Below, piece after piece: positions 32,727-45,480 of a stretch of 64,000 nucleotides of DNA (position 1 is the first letter of the stretch; every line of letters starts with the position of its first letter). The notes beneath the pieces were generated by a model. It saw only the letters and a program-made list of their open reading frames with translations. It searched no databases and was not told the origin of the DNA. Source of the DNA: Chrysogorgia sp. JL179-B06 (taxonomy: Eukaryota > Cnidaria > Anthozoa > Scleralcyonacea > Chrysogorgiidae); the NCBI GenBank assembly GCA_035772405.1, contig JAYKKM010000475.1:1-64000 (forward strand), read 5' to 3'. Made by a program: the position numbers and the translations under genes.

Positions 32727-33824
32727 TCATAGATCTTTCTTGAGCTCTTCCAATTTTTCTTGTATTTTAAAATGTTTATTGTTACATAGCTTTAAGTCGA
32801 TCTTCATTTTGTCATATTTTTCTATGGTCTTTTCTGTTGTTGATAATTTGTTTGCAATTTCACTGTTTCTTTTGTTGCATTCTGTTAGATTATTGTCAAG
32901 ATCTTGTTTTATTTTCATACACTTTGTTACATTATCTTTCAATAAAGTAGACTCTTTCAATAAGGTATCCTTGGTTTGCTGTTTTTCCCTTTCACAGGCA
33001 GTTAAACTCTGTTTCACTTGTTTGTTGTCCTGTTCCAATTTCCTCCTGATTTTTTTCTCCTCTTCACCATCCTTTTTCATTTTGTCAATTGCTGTTGACA
33101 ATTTATTTTCCATTTCCTTGTTTACTATCTTAGATTCTGTTAAATTCTTCTCAAGATCTTGGTTTATTTTTATCAAATCTTTTGTATTTTCTTTCAATAA
33201 AATAAAATCCAGTTTGTTTTTCTTATTTTCTTTTTCACATGCTATTATAGCATGCTCCAGTTGTTCCTTATCCTTTTTATTTTTTATTCTTTCTTTCTGG
33301 TCTTCAACATCCTTTCTCATTTTATCAGTTATCTTATTTACTGTTGATAATTTCTTTGCCATTTCCTTGTTTTCCCTCTTAGCTTCTGTTGATTTCTTCT
33401 CAAGAACTTGTTTTGTTTCCATCAACTTGTTTACAGTTTCATACATCGAAACAAGCTCAACCTCGATACGCTCTTTCTCGCTTCTACAGGCTATTAGATT
33501 TTGCATCAATTGCAGGTTATCCTCTTCCAGTTTCATGTAGTCCTTTCTCATTATCTCAATGTTCGCGTTTGATTCTGATAATAGCATCTCATACGCTTTT
33601 GACAAGGATTGAAAATGAAGAAGTTCCCGTTTTTCCGTATCATCCGAACAGGTATTCAGCGGATGGTTTCGCACGTTGTTTAATACACTTCCTGCCAGAC
33701 CGAACATAACTGTTGGAGAATACTGTAGCGAGATATAAGTAAAGCACCATATCGATATTAATGTTGACGCGAAAATCAATAGCATTTGCACTAGTACATC
33801 TTTAAAGGATTGAACTGGAGACAT
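32727..33824 (-). CDS. Membrane-anchored coiled-coil protein, array copy C2
   Basis: Intact, 365 residues, collinear with C1: signal-anchor segment, then three long coiled-coil repeats and a short fourth, ending KKDL. It differs from C1 by scattered substitutions (for example ESNANIE for EANANIQ and a Tyr in SMYETV, which keeps the sequon Asn). It keeps DDTEKRELL like C1 and unlike C3/C4. Intronless, with its own TATA-like element. Function unknown; intactness next to decayed repeats argues for a live gene or a very recent copy. Confidence 0.73.
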   Translation of the reverse strand: MSPVQSFKDVLVQMLLIFASTLISIWCFTYISLQYSPTVMFGLAGSVLNNVRNHPLNTCSDDTEKRELLHFQSLSKAYEMLLSESNANIEIMRKDYMKLEEDNLQLMQNLIACRSEKERIEVELVSMYETVNKLMETKQVLEKKSTEAKRENKEMAKKLSTVNKITDKMRKDVEDQKERIKNKKDKEQLEHAIIACEKENKKNKLDFILLKENTKDLIKINQDLEKNLTESKIVNKEMENKLSTAIDKMKKDGEEEKKIRRKLEQDNKQVKQSLTACEREKQQTKDTLLKESTLLKDNVTKCMKIKQDLDNNLTECNKRNSEIANKLSTTEKTIEKYDKMKIDLKLCNNKHFKIQEKLEELKKDL

Positions 33825-33877
33825 TGTAGTTTTTCTCACGATAATAACGAAGTGCTTAATCTTAACCGAAAGGTGGC

Positions 33878-33886
33878 AATATAAAA
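33878..33886 (-). promoter_or_regulatory. Candidate TATA box of C2
   Basis: Same TTTTATATT block at the same distance from the ATG as in C1. Confidence 0.35.
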
Positions 33887-34439
33887 CACTGTACGAATCT
33901 GCTTCGATTGAATGCTCTGATTTCTGGGTTTCCCCAAGCGCTGCATGCGGTCTCCAACTACCGTTATGCCCTTGTGATTCTGAGTTTTTGTTGCACAATT
34001 TCACGAAATATGGGTTAGTGACACCTTAGTAAAAGAAAGAAAGTGAGTCGCTTTCAATAAATACGCATATTTTTTGTGGAAACTGGAGATTTCATCATTC
34101 TGAAACTTTTCTCACATGAACATATGGTGGTCGCACGACGATTCAGTATTATTTGGGGAAATTCCCTTGCCAGTGTAGGTGCAGCCGCTTTAATATGGCC
34201 ATTGGTTCCCGATCTAGGTGGCGTGACTCGTGAGTGTTGACAATGACGTCTTTAGCTTCTAATTATGTAAATGACTAATTTCAAACCAAGTGATATAAGG
34301 TTTTTATTGCAACCAACAACACGTTGGCAGCTAAGAAATGTAGCAGATTATTATGCAGACGTCTTTATAGTTATGGCTGAATTCTCCCCTCCTCATCTGG
34401 AAAGGAGACTAAGGGTCACCCCCTGATTTGACCCTCAGT

Positions 34440-34660
34440 TTCTCAATTCTCATGTAAAGTGACCACTGCCCTGGAATTTGATGAGCAATTGAGGAGAATG
34501 TCGATCTCTACGAGCGACAACTTTTTAGTCGTTAGCATCGAGCGACGCCGCATCTTCGTTAGCATGGAGCGACGCCGCATCGAAGCAAACCGCCGCGAAA
34601 AAAGACTGCGAAGGACTTTGGGATGTTCTGCCTTTGTGATTCTACTTTAATTTTTACAGT
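34440..34660. repeat. Patched copy of the paralogous 5' flank (after C2)
   Basis: The outer parts match 25,430-25,620, but ~34,501-34,622 is replaced by unrelated, GC-richer sequence with two copies of gttagcatSgagcgacgccgcatc. Origin unknown. Confidence 0.6.
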
Positions 34661-35192
34661 ATAAACTGAGAATTTACTTTTTACTTTTACTTAAGTACAA
34701 AATATCAGTACTTTGCTGAACACGTGAGGTTTTGAGGTCGTGAGGCATTATGTAGTGAATTTGCTTGTATTAAAGGTTTTGGTGCATGTTAATTTATTAG
34801 GATGCGCTGGGTCTTTTGTGACGTAGTTTGTGTTGTGGTACACGAAGAAATAACCCTTAAAATTTGCTCCATTCGGGTAATATTGCTGTAAATATTCATG
34901 AAAAATTTATATTTTGAACTGTTTTACAGTTGTTTTGCAACCACGATAGATGATTTAGGTGAGGAAACCGCTGAGAAATGTAGTCATATATGAAGTTCTG
35001 CGTGCTTAATTTTTCAGGCAAAAATGTTTTGCCCCTCAAACATAATTCGCCTTTTGGGCGCTAAATTCACGTGTAGTAATCACGTGACCAAAAATGTAAA
35101 CAAACGCGAAAGTTCGTACAAGCGTGAATCTTCGTACACTTACCGATACAAGATTAGAATATATTTTAAAGTTTTCTGTGGAAGGTTATGGT

Positions 35193-35375
35193 ATGGTTGC
35201 AACTAAACGATGTGCTTGGGGTATGTATAAGAACGATACGCGTTATCCAGAGCGTATGGTAAAGAATTGCAACGGCGATTCGATTAAATTCGTCCACTTT
35301 CCCTGGTCCGAAGCGAATTGACGAAAGCGGTGTCGAACATCCTGATTCCATACCAGCTACAACAAGTAAAGAGAT
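35193..35375 (+). pseudogene. THAP-like exon, left arm (internally deleted)
   Basis: From ATG 35193 the reading gives KRCAWGMYKNDTRYPERM, resembling the start of THAP zinc-finger proteins in transposons, but the second Cys of the C-x4-C pair is Tyr. A ~70-bp deletion relative to the right arm removes the part with the C-x2-H pair and breaks the frame. A GTAAGT donor follows AGATG at ~35,377. Confidence 0.5.
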
Positions 35376-37084
35376 GGTAAGTTCTGTTGAGTAAGTTATT
35401 AAATTGTGATATTTATTAGCCGTGCGTTTTATCTCGTACTTCTCACAGAAACCGCTTGGTTTACATGGTTTACAGGAAAGAATGAGTCGAAAACGTAGAA
35501 CCCTTACAAAATGATTGTTTATCAAGAAACCCTGTCATAGAGATGAGAAATTTGCTGAATCATCGAGTGGACTTGGTAGGAGCAATGAATAAATTTCAGT
35601 CGCTGAGACTCTTTCTTCCTAGCTTGTTGATATTATGACAACAAACCACGATCATACACAAAATGAATATAAAATTGGTTTATAATCGCTCTCAAAGTGA
35701 TGTAGAAAACCAAGAGAATAACATTGAACTAATAGCAGTCAACCGTTCAAGTTCAGGTAGGAACTCACTTTGAAATAGAGAATTTATAATTTTACCTTTT
35801 GTACTTCTTCTATACAGTATATTTATAGATTCTTTTACTAACATTTTATACAGATTTTCCTTGAACTTGCACACCTCAACCCATATGATTACAACATATT
35901 TCTGAACAAACCAGTGTTACTGGTGTGTACATAATTTTAAAGAATCTGAATGCCATATTGCAGTATTTATGTATCTTTTTTCAATAACTATAAACATGAA
36001 CAAAGAATGCTTAAGGGCAATTTTTTATTTAATTAAATTAAAAGTAGGGTGAAGTCCAAGAAAACAAAAAAGTGAAAATTCATAGCAAGTATTTAAAGGT
36101 AAGAACAATGCCTGCCCAACTTGTCCTTGAACAATCTTCTGTATTTACATAGTTCACTTCTTAATTAATATTTGTTTTCTTTATAGCAAAAATATGCCTT
36201 TGCCAAATTGAGTGCTAGATAACAATTTATATTTACTTTAATTTGGCTAAGGAGAAATGTCAGTTTTTGGAATCTCTGCTGGTACTGGTAGCAGAATATT
36301 CATTGATTGGATTCTATTTCTGAGTCAAGAGTTAACATTCCTGCTGCCATTCTCCACCAGCACTAGATGGAATAAAAAAGCCAAAGGAGCTTCATGACAT
36401 TGTAAACCTGAGAGCCGTAATTTATTGTACAGTTTTATATTCAAAAACCCAGTGAACTTTCCATTCAAAGAACTACGCACAGCCAGTACAAATCTTCAAA
36501 TACTTTTATTTAAACTGCTTGTTTCCATTTTTCCTATTGCTCATTATAATTTTGTCTCCAGATTATCATTGACAGTATTAGTGACAAAGAAATTGTAAAA
36601 AAACTGGTTTTCTGGAACAACTTGAAACTGGTGATGTTAGATAAATTAAGGTTTCAACATTCAGGACCTTTTAGCACTGCGCGAGATAATATTATTGGCA
36701 CACCACCGAATCAACTTCAACAAGGCAAATTGCTAAAGTAAGAGTGCATGTCAAGATGATGATCAGGAAGCTGAAATGCTTTACCACACTTCTAAAAGGC
36801 ATGCTTCCTCTCACCATGAAGCCATATGTCGATTCTGTGGTTAGTGTCTGTGCATGCAGCACTTTCACACAATTATAAAGTATATAAATTGTTCTCTTAG
36901 CATTCAATTTGGCATAGGCATAATTTTTCTTTGAAGAAAACAAATATTAATTAAGAAGTGAACTATGTAAATATAGAAGATTGTTTTATAGGACAAGTTG
37001 GGCAGGCATTATACTTGCTACGAATTTTCACTTTTTTGTTTTTCACTTTTTGGTACATTCACCCTGCTTTTAATTTAATTAAAT

Positions 37085-37139
37085 CAAGCATTCCTTGTTC
37101 ATGCCTATAGTTAAGCATTCCTTGTTCATGCCTATAGTT
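37085..37139 (+). repeat. 27-bp tandem duplication
   Basis: aagcattccttgttcatgcc plus seven further bases occurs twice in a row in the right arm and only once in the left arm. Confidence 0.85.
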
Positions 37140-37830
37140 ATTGAAAACATAAATGGAGATAAATATTGCAATATGGCATTCAGATTCTTTAAAATTATGT
37201 ACACACCAGTGTAATGTATTGTGTTTTTTGGCCGTCTTCAACTTTTGGCAGAAACAACTGCCTCTGCAACACTGGTTTGTTCAGAAACATGTTGTAATCA
37301 TATGGGTTGAGGTGTGCAAGTTCAAGGAAAATATGTATAAAATGTTAATAAAAGAACCTACAATATACTGAAAACAAGAAGTACAAAAGGTAAAATTATA
37401 AATTATCTATTTCAAAGTGAGTTCCTACCTGAACTTGAACGGTTGACTGCTATAAGTTCAATGTTATTCTCTTGGTTTTCTACATCACTTTGAGAGCGAT
37501 TATAAACCAATTTTACATTCATTTTGTGTATGATCGTGGTTTGTTGTCATAATATCAACAAGCTAGGAAGAAAGAGTCTCAGCGACTGAAATTTCTTCAT
37601 TGCTCCTACCTTAGTCTACTCGATGATTCAGAAAGTATGAGTTAGCGTTATAGCTGCAAATTTCTCATCTCTATGACAGGGTTTCTTGATAAACAATCAT
37701 TTTGTAAGGGTTCTACGTTTTCGACTCATTCTTTCCTGTAAACCATGTAAACCAAGCGGTTTCTGTGAGAAGTACGAGATAAAACGCACGGCTAATATCA
37801 CAATTTAATAACTTACTCAACAGAACTTAC

Positions 37831-38068
37831 CATTTCTTTATTTGTTGTAGCTGGTATGGAATCGGGATGTTCGACAGTTAGTCCATTTTCTCCAACAAAA
37901 TGAAGACTGCACCGCTTTGGTTTCAATTCGTGAAATTCAATTCGTTTAGGCCGTTCGAAGTGGACGAATTTAATCAATCGAATCGCCGTTGCAATTCTTT
38001 ACCATACGCTCTGGATAACGCCTATCGTTCTTATACGTACCCCAAGCACATCGTTTAGTTGCAACCAT
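37831..38068 (-). pseudogene. THAP-like exon, right arm (frameshifted)
   Basis: Reads KRCAWGTYKNDRRYPERM from ATG 38068. A 4-bp GATT duplication then shifts the frame, after which KRCSLHFVGENG supplies the expected C-x2-H-F of a THAP domain and VEHPDSIPAT follows. The exon ends at a GTAAGT donor (37,830). It is shorter than a usual ~90-residue THAP domain and lacks one zinc ligand. Confidence 0.5.
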
Positions 38069-38532
38069 ACCATAACCTTCCACAGAAAACTTTAAAATAT
38101 ATTCTAATCTTGTATCGGTAAGTGTACGAAGATTCACGCTTGTACGAACTTTCGCGTTTGTTTACATTTTTGGTCACGTGATTACTACACGTGAAGAATT
38201 CAAAATTCCTGTGTTTGGATACTCTGATCCAAACACAGTTTCACCAATCAGAGTGCTTGTTGTGTAAATGTTATTTTATATTACCAATTTATCATATGGC
38301 TTGGTTCATGAGCAGTCTCTTTTTTGCCTTTACAAACTAACGAACTAACTAACTTTTACTTTCTCCTTTTTGTCTCTTTTTTTGCCTTTAGTAAAGACCA
38401 GTCATTGCAAAACAACTGAAAAGTTTTAAATAATTGCCAAAAATTGAAATGTGAGAAATTTAAAGGAATTATTCTTGTTTGGTAGGTCTTTACAACAAAA
38501 TTATCCTGCCATTGGTCTTTTCGCACAGACCT

Positions 38533-39691
38533 CGCTACTGTTTTGGGGGACTTTTTATCCCGAACAACAACCTCCAGTTCAGCTACTGTCCTTGGTCAAG
38601 GATTTCTTTGCCGATTGCCTTCTTCAGAACCACCCACAGTTTCTTCATTGGGTTGAGTTCAGGACATTTTGTTGGCTAATTGTTACACGATTTCTGGTTT
38701 TCCAGGATGTTGCCACATTTGCTTGATGGACTGACATGTTATCATTTTGTAAAATCATTTCCAAGCGTCTGCATCACCTGTCAGCAACCAGTAGCAAGGA
38801 ATGCTCTTGCAAACAAGAAATTGTGTAACATTAGCCTTGAGTGGCCAGTTAAAAGTCGGCTGAACTCAACCCAATGAGTCAGAACCTGTGGTGGTTCTGA
38901 GGAAGACAATCAGCAAAAGAAACCTTCGACCAAGGACAATTAATTGCTGAACTAGAGGATATTGTTCGGGGAAAAATTCAAAAAAACATGCCCAGACAAC
39001 GGTTGAATCCCCATTATTAAATGAGCAAAGAAGGTCCTGAAAGCACAAGGATTTGCAACTAAGTATTGTCAGATGCTCCAATATTTTGTTAACATTATCC
39101 GATACATTTTGTGTTTACTTTAGCTTAAATGAAATCTTGCCAGCCAATTATAAAACTAGCATAGGTGAACACGTAACAACTATACAAGTAATTGTGAAAG
39201 ATTGTAATTAAATTTTGCACAATATTGAACTTTTTGAGCTTGTATTTAAACTTTTGGCAAGTATAACTGTAACAATTATAAAACTAAAAGCATAGTTGAA
39301 CACGTAACAAGTAATTGTGAAGTATTGTAATTAAATTTTGCACAATATTGAACTTTTTGAGCTTGTATATTTAAAGTGCCGTCAAGTCCGTTCTGCGCAT
39401 GTGTGATATTTCAAACGTGAGGGCCTCCATATGTCAACAAACCTTAACGGAATGGATTTGCGACAGTTCGAAAGCGAGTATTTGCCAAAGGTGGCGAAGG
39501 CGCGAGTGGTAGTTTGATATATTATCCACATTTAGGAACAGAACAGCTTATAACACACTTTTTAGGCGGAAAAGCTCAAGCGTGGAAAACAAATCCACAA
39601 TACTTCATATTCAATGTTTATATAATGCAATGTAAACAAACGATGTAAACAGAAATGTGGACATTGACGGCACCTTCAAACTTGGCAAGTA
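38533..39691. mobile_element. Tc1-like remnant in the unit before C3
   Basis: Equivalent to 26,368-27,521, with small indels; contains the TTAA MITE 39,375-39,675. Confidence 0.7.
39375..39675. mobile_element. TTAA MITE (unit before C3)
   Basis: Same element as 27,204-27,507; the right TTAA has decayed to TCAA. Confidence 0.75.
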
Positions 39692-41589
39692 TCGAGTCCA
39701 TTTTTAACCCGGGAGGAGTGTTAGAAGTTTGAAGGACAAAAGTATTATGACTCTGCCTCGAAATGCTTTCTGAACAAATTACACTGCTTACATGACATTA
39801 TTTATGGCTATATATACCATATAGATATGAACAGTCTGGTAGAAACTTGGCTCTCTCATGACCATGTTTGCAAGCGACCATGAAATCTTGTCAGTTAGAT
39901 GATTATTAGCTGAGATCGTCGAGGCATTGTCATATTAACTGTAAAGGGGGCAATCCTCACTAAACCTTCTGAGTTTTATTCGGATTCAATGGAGCTGCAT
40001 GGCTTCTGTTCTGATGTACGTGTTATCCCAACCCCTAAAAAACCGCCACCCAACGCTTACCCAAACCCCAACCCTACAAAACCGTAGGCTAGTGATACAG
40101 ACTGATAGACTGCTAGGAATCATGCACAACCCAACGATACATGTACAAAGCAACAACCATCAAGACATTGCCAAAATTTGCATTTAATTTTAATTACAAG
40201 GTTACCAGCTGGTTTAACATGATTGTTGGCCATTAGGATTATATAATCATCTACTAGCTGTAACATTAATTAGCCTAGCAGTACTGTATACACTGTATAA
40301 GTGTAAGAAACATTTAGGTATTATTTAAATGTTATTATATAACACATCGAGGATATATATATTTTTGGTTGGTTTATTTTTTCGCCCATATATACATTTT
40401 AAACTAAATACATTTGGTATAAAATTATAATAATAAAGGGCTACGAGCCTACTAGAAACCCTTCAGGCTTTTGATTAAGACCCCTAGTTCACAGATCACA
40501 TTATATATTTACATTGAACTTCTGTTATATTTAAGTAAAAAGATGAAAAGAGATATAAATATATACAATATGAATAAGGATTTTGGGTTGGCCAAAATGT
40601 GCTAGCACACATAAAAAATATGCTACCAGATTTTGACCAAAACTGCAATAGAATATAGTGGTAGTACTTAAGTGATAAGTATTTACAACATGGAAAGCTA
40701 TAGTATTGTAGTTGTATGAAATAATTTAGCTTGACTAAGTCTGCTATTTGGAGGAAGTATTTTTTTGATTTTTTCTTGAATATATTATAGGATTTAATAG
40801 TTTTTAAATTAGACTCAAGAATAATAATAATAATAATAATATAATAATAATAATAATATAATTATATCAACACCTTTGTTTGAAAGAGTATGCTATATTA
40901 CATTATTATTATATATATATTATTATATTTTCATTATTATTATAGAGTATGTACATGTATATTACATGACCTTGCAGAGATACAAATTTTATCGTGAAAT
41001 ATTATCACAAGAAAATAAAATTTGTAGCGGCCATGTAATGTTCTGTTTATTATATTGAAATCGATGAAATGGCTTAAAAATTATTTCTTATTCACTGCTC
41101 ACAGTAAATTGATATCTTTTTTATCTTCATATGTGAATTCTTAATAGGAGAAATCCTAGTATTTCATCGATATTTACTGGTACATAATAAAGGAAATATA
41201 TATATTTCCCATACACAAAAAACGACTACTATTATTTGTTGCAACATAGTACAACATGATCAGAGTGAAAATAACTATTTACAATGAATATTATAAGAAC
41301 CTCAGACTGATTATATTATGTGCAAGAAATAAAAAGTGGGAACAATTAAAACAGAAATAAGAGTGACACAGTGTGAAAGTAAAGAGCTGCATGAACATCA
41401 AAATAAGGAAAGAGGAAACAGAGATAAGATTAGTGTTGAACAGAAGAAAGAAGAGATTCCTAAGTGCTCTGAGAAATGTTAATGTTATATACACATTAAA
41501 GAGTACATGCAGTTCTGACATTAACACTAAAACATGCAGATTATGTACCTATACATCTTTTTAATGTTCATTGCATCTTCTTTCCAGAT
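39692..41589. other. Array spacer before C3
   Basis: Non-coding; (ATA)n microsatellite at 40,821-40,863. It lacks the LINE fragment: the empty site aactatttacaatgaat is at ~41,274-41,290. Confidence 0.55.
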
Positions 41590-42690
41590 TCATAGATCTT
41601 TCTTGAGCTCTTCCAATTTTTCTTGTATTTTAAAATGTTTATCGTTACATAGCTTTAAGTCGATCGTCATTTTGTCATATTTTTCTATGGGCTTTTCTGT
41701 TGTTGATAATTTGTTTGCAATTTCACTGTTTCTTTTGTTGCATTCTGTTAGATTATTGTCAAGATCTTGTTTTATTTTCATACACTTTGTTACATTATCT
41801 TTCAATAAAGTAGACTCTTTCAATAAGGTATCCTTGGTTTGCTGTTTTTCCCTTTCACAGGCAGTTAAACTCTGTTTCACTTGTTTGTTGTCCTGTTCCA
41901 ATTTCCTCCTGATTTTTTTCTCCTCTTCACCATCCTTTTTCATTTTGTCAATTGCTGTTGACAATTTATTTTCCATTTCCTTGTTTACTATCTTAGATTC
42001 TGTTAAATTCTTCTCAAGATCTTGGTTTATTTTTATCAAATCTTTTGTATTTTCTTTCAATAAAATAAAATCCAGTTTGTTTTTCTTATTTTCTTTTTCA
42101 CATGCTATTATAGCATGCTCCAGTTGTTCCTTATCCTTTTTATTTTTTATTCTTTCTTTCTGGTCTTCAACATCCTTTCTCATTTTATCAGTTATGTTAT
42201 TTACTGCTGATAATTTCTTTGCCATTTCCTTGTTTTCCCTCTTAGCTTCTGTTGATTTCTTCTCAAGAACTTGTTTTGTTTCCATCAACTTGTTTACAGT
42301 TTCATACATCGAAACAAGCTCAACCTCGATACGCTCTTTCTCCCTTCTACAGGCTGTTAGATTTTGCATCAATTGCAGGTTATCCTCTTCCAGTTTCATG
42401 TAGTTCTTTCTCATTATCTCAATGTTCGCGTTTGCTTCTGATAATAGCATCTCATACGCTTTTGACAAGGATTGAAAATGAAGAAGTTGCCGGCGTTTTT
42501 CCATATCATCCGAACAGGTATTCAGCGGATGGTTTCGCACGTTGTTTAATACACTTCCTGCCAGACCGAACATAACTGTTGGAGAATACTGTAGCGAGAT
42601 ATAAGTAAAGCACCATATCGACATTAATGTTGACGCGAAAATCAATAGCATTAGCACTAGTACATCTTTAAAGGATTGAACTGGAGACAT
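41590..42690 (-). CDS. Membrane-anchored coiled-coil protein, array copy C3
   Basis: Intact, 366 residues. Same architecture as C1; one extra residue comes from DDMEKRRQLL in place of DDTEKRELL, a state shared with C4 and C5. Other changes include Met in STLMSIW, Ala in KLSAVNN and Pro in TTEKPIEKY near the C-terminus, which would kink that last helix. Start MSPVQSFKD at 42690. Function unknown. Confidence 0.73.
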   Translation of the reverse strand: MSPVQSFKDVLVLMLLIFASTLMSIWCFTYISLQYSPTVMFGLAGSVLNNVRNHPLNTCSDDMEKRRQLLHFQSLSKAYEMLLSEANANIEIMRKNYMKLEEDNLQLMQNLTACRREKERIEVELVSMYETVNKLMETKQVLEKKSTEAKRENKEMAKKLSAVNNITDKMRKDVEDQKERIKNKKDKEQLEHAIIACEKENKKNKLDFILLKENTKDLIKINQDLEKNLTESKIVNKEMENKLSTAIDKMKKDGEEEKKIRRKLEQDNKQVKQSLTACEREKQQTKDTLLKESTLLKDNVTKCMKIKQDLDNNLTECNKRNSEIANKLSTTEKPIEKYDKMTIDLKLCNDKHFKIQEKLEELKKDL

Positions 42691-42743
42691 TGTAGTTTTT
42701 CTCACGATAATAACGAAGTGCTTAATCTTAACCGAAAGGTGGC

Positions 42744-42752
42744 AATATAAAA
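42744..42752 (-). promoter_or_regulatory. Candidate TATA box of C3
   Basis: Same position and sequence as in C1. Confidence 0.35.
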
Positions 42753-43379
42753 CACTTTACGAATCTGCTTCGATTGAATGCTCTGATTTCTGGGTTTCCC
42801 CAAGCGCTGCATGCGGTCTCCAAATACCGTTATGCCCTTTTTGTTGCACAATTTCACGAAATATGGGTTAGTGACACCTTAGTAAAAGAAAGAAAGTGAG
42901 TCGCTTTCAATAAATACGCATATTTTTTGTGGAAACTGGAGATTTCATCATTCTGAAACTTTTCTCACATGAACATATGGTGGTCGCATGACGATTCAGT
43001 ATTATTTGGGGAAATTCCCTGCCAGTACTGTAGGCGTGGTCTCCTTCGCAGCCGCTTTAATATGGCCATGTGGAAGTTTTTATTGGTTCCCGATCTAGGT
43101 GGCGTGACTCGCGAGTGTTGACAATGACGTCTTTTGCTTCTAATTATGTAAATGACTAATTTCAAACCAAGTGATATAAGGTTTTTATTGCAACCAACAA
43201 CACTTTGGCACCGCAGCTAAGAAATGTAGCAGATTATTATGCAGACTTCTTTATAGTTATGGCTGAATTCTCCCCTCCTCAACAGACTGTTTGTGCTGAG
43301 GGGACTGGAGAGAGCCATCTGGGAAAGAGACTAAGGGTCACCCCCTGATTTAACCCTCTGTTTCTCAATTCTCATGTAA

Positions 43380-43560
43380 AGTGACCACTGCCCTAGAATT
43401 TGATGCAAAATTGAGGAGAATGTACTCAAAGTGCAGTGTAATGGCCCGGCAATATAAAACACGATTGACTGCTCTGATTTATGGGTTTCCCCAAGCGCTG
43501 CATGTGGTCTCCAACTTCTGTTCTGCCTTTGTGATTCTACTTTTATTTTTACAGTATATT
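43380..43560 (-). repeat. Paralogous copy of the gene's 5' flank (after C3)
   Basis: As described for 25,430-25,620. The unoccupied TAA transposon target lies just before it at 43,332-43,334. Confidence 0.65.
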
Positions 43561-44321
43561 ACTAAGAATTTACTTTTACTGAAGTACAAAATATCAGTAC
43601 TTTGCTGAACACCGGCTGTTGAGGTTGTGAGGTTTTGAGGCTTTGAGGTCGTGAGGCATTATGTAGTGAATTTGCTTGTATTAAAGGTTTTGGTGCATGT
43701 TAATTTATTATAGGATGCACTGGGTCTTTTGTGACGTAGTTTGTGTTGTGGTACACGAAGAAATAACCCTTAAAATTTGCTCCATTTGGGTAATATTGCT
43801 GTAAATATTCATGAAAAATTTATATTTTGAACTGTTTTACAGTTGTTTTGCAACCACGATAGATGATTTAGGTGAGGAAACCGCTGAGAAATGTAGTCAT
43901 ATATGAAGTTCTGCGTGCTTAATTTTTCAGGCAAAAATGTTTTGCCCTTCAAACATAATTGGTCAGGTATCAGGTATGCCTATGAAGACCTCAAAATTCC
44001 TGTGTTTGGATACAATGATCCAAACACAGTTTCACCTCAGAGTGCTTGTTGTGTAAATGTTATTTTATATTACCAATTTATCATATGGCTTGGTTCATGA
44101 ACAGTCTCTTTTTTGCCTTTACAAACTAACGAACTAACTAACTTTTACTTTCTCCTTTTTGTCTCTTTTTTTGCCTTTAGTAAAGACCAGTCATTGCAAA
44201 ACAACTGAAAAGTTTTAAATAATTGCCAAAAATTGAAATGTGAGAAATTTAAAGGAATTATTCTTGTTTGGTAGGTCTTTACAACAAAATTATCCTGCCA
44301 TTGGTCTTTTCGCACAGACCT

Positions 44322-45480
44322 CGCTACTGTTTTGGGGGACTTTTTATCCCGAACAACAACCTCCAGTTCAGCTACTGTCCTTGGTCAAGGATTTCTTTGC
44401 CGATTGCCTTCTTCAGAACCACCCACAGTTTCTTCATTGGGTTGAGTTCAGGACATTTTGTTGGCTAATTGTTACACAATTTCTGGTTTTCCAGGATGTT
44501 GCCACATTTGCTTGATGGACTGACATGTTATCATTTTGTAAAATCATTTCCAAGCGTCTGCGTCACCTGTCAGCAACCAGTAGCAAGGAATGCTCTTGCA
44601 AACAAGAAATTGTGTAACATTAGCCTTGAGTGGCCAGTTAAAAGTCCTGAACTCAACCCAATGAGTCAGAACCTGTGGTGGTTCTGAGGAAGACAATCAG
44701 CAAAAGAAACCTTCGACCAAGGACAATTAATTGCTGAACTAGAGGATATTGTTCGAGGAAAAATTCAAAAAAACATGCCCAGACAACGGTTGAATCCCCA
44801 TTATTAAATTAGCAAAGAAGGTCCTGAAAGCACAAGGATTTGCAACTAAGTATTGTCAGATGCTCCAACATTTTGTTAACATTATCCGATACATTTTGTG
44901 TTTACTTTAGCTTAAATGAAATCTTGCCAGCCAATTATAAAACTAGCATAGGTGAACACGTAACAACTACAAGTAATTGTGAAAGATTGTAATTAAATTT
45001 TGCACATTTATTTAACTTTTTGAGCTTGTATTTAAACTTTTGACAAGTATAACTGTAACAATTATAAAACTAAAAGCATAGTTGAATGCGTAACAAGTAA
45101 TTGTGAAGTATTGTAATTAAATTTTGCACAATATTGAACTTTTTGAGCTTGTATATTTAAAGTGCCGTCAAGTCCGTTCTGCGCATGTGTGATATTTCAA
45201 ACGTGAGGGCCTCCATATGTCAACAAACTTTAACGGAATGGATTTGCGACAGTTCGAAAGCGAGTATTTGTCAAAGGTGGCGAAGACGCGAGTGGTAGTT
45301 TGATATATTATCCACATTTAGGAACAGAACAGCTTCTTATAACACGCTTTTTAGGCGGAAAAGCTCAAGCGTGGAAAACAAATCCACAATACTTCATGTT
45401 CAATGTTTATATAATGCAATGTAAACAAACGATGTAAACAGAAACGTGGACATTGACGCCACCTTTAAACTTGGCAAGTA
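44322..45480. mobile_element. Tc1-like remnant in the unit before C4
   Basis: Equivalent to 26,368-27,521; contains the TTAA MITE 45,161-45,464. Confidence 0.7.
45161..45464. mobile_element. TTAA MITE (unit before C4)
   Basis: 304 bp with TTAA kept on both sides (45,157-45,160; 45,465-45,468). Confidence 0.8.

Larger units (their letters stand above)
35066..38195. mobile_element. 3.1-kb fold-back element with THAP-like exons
   Basis: The termini ttcacgtgtagtaatcacgtg and complement open two arms of ~1.2-1.3 kb (35,066-~36,260 and ~36,880-38,195) around a ~600-bp unmatched centre. Each arm carries the same exon-like segment in opposite orientation. Compared with the paralogous spacer (for example 50,136-50,170), about 30-40 bp of target is missing at the insertion and no target duplication is seen. 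The element looks like two head-to-head copies of a THAP/P-type transposon end. Confidence 0.7.
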
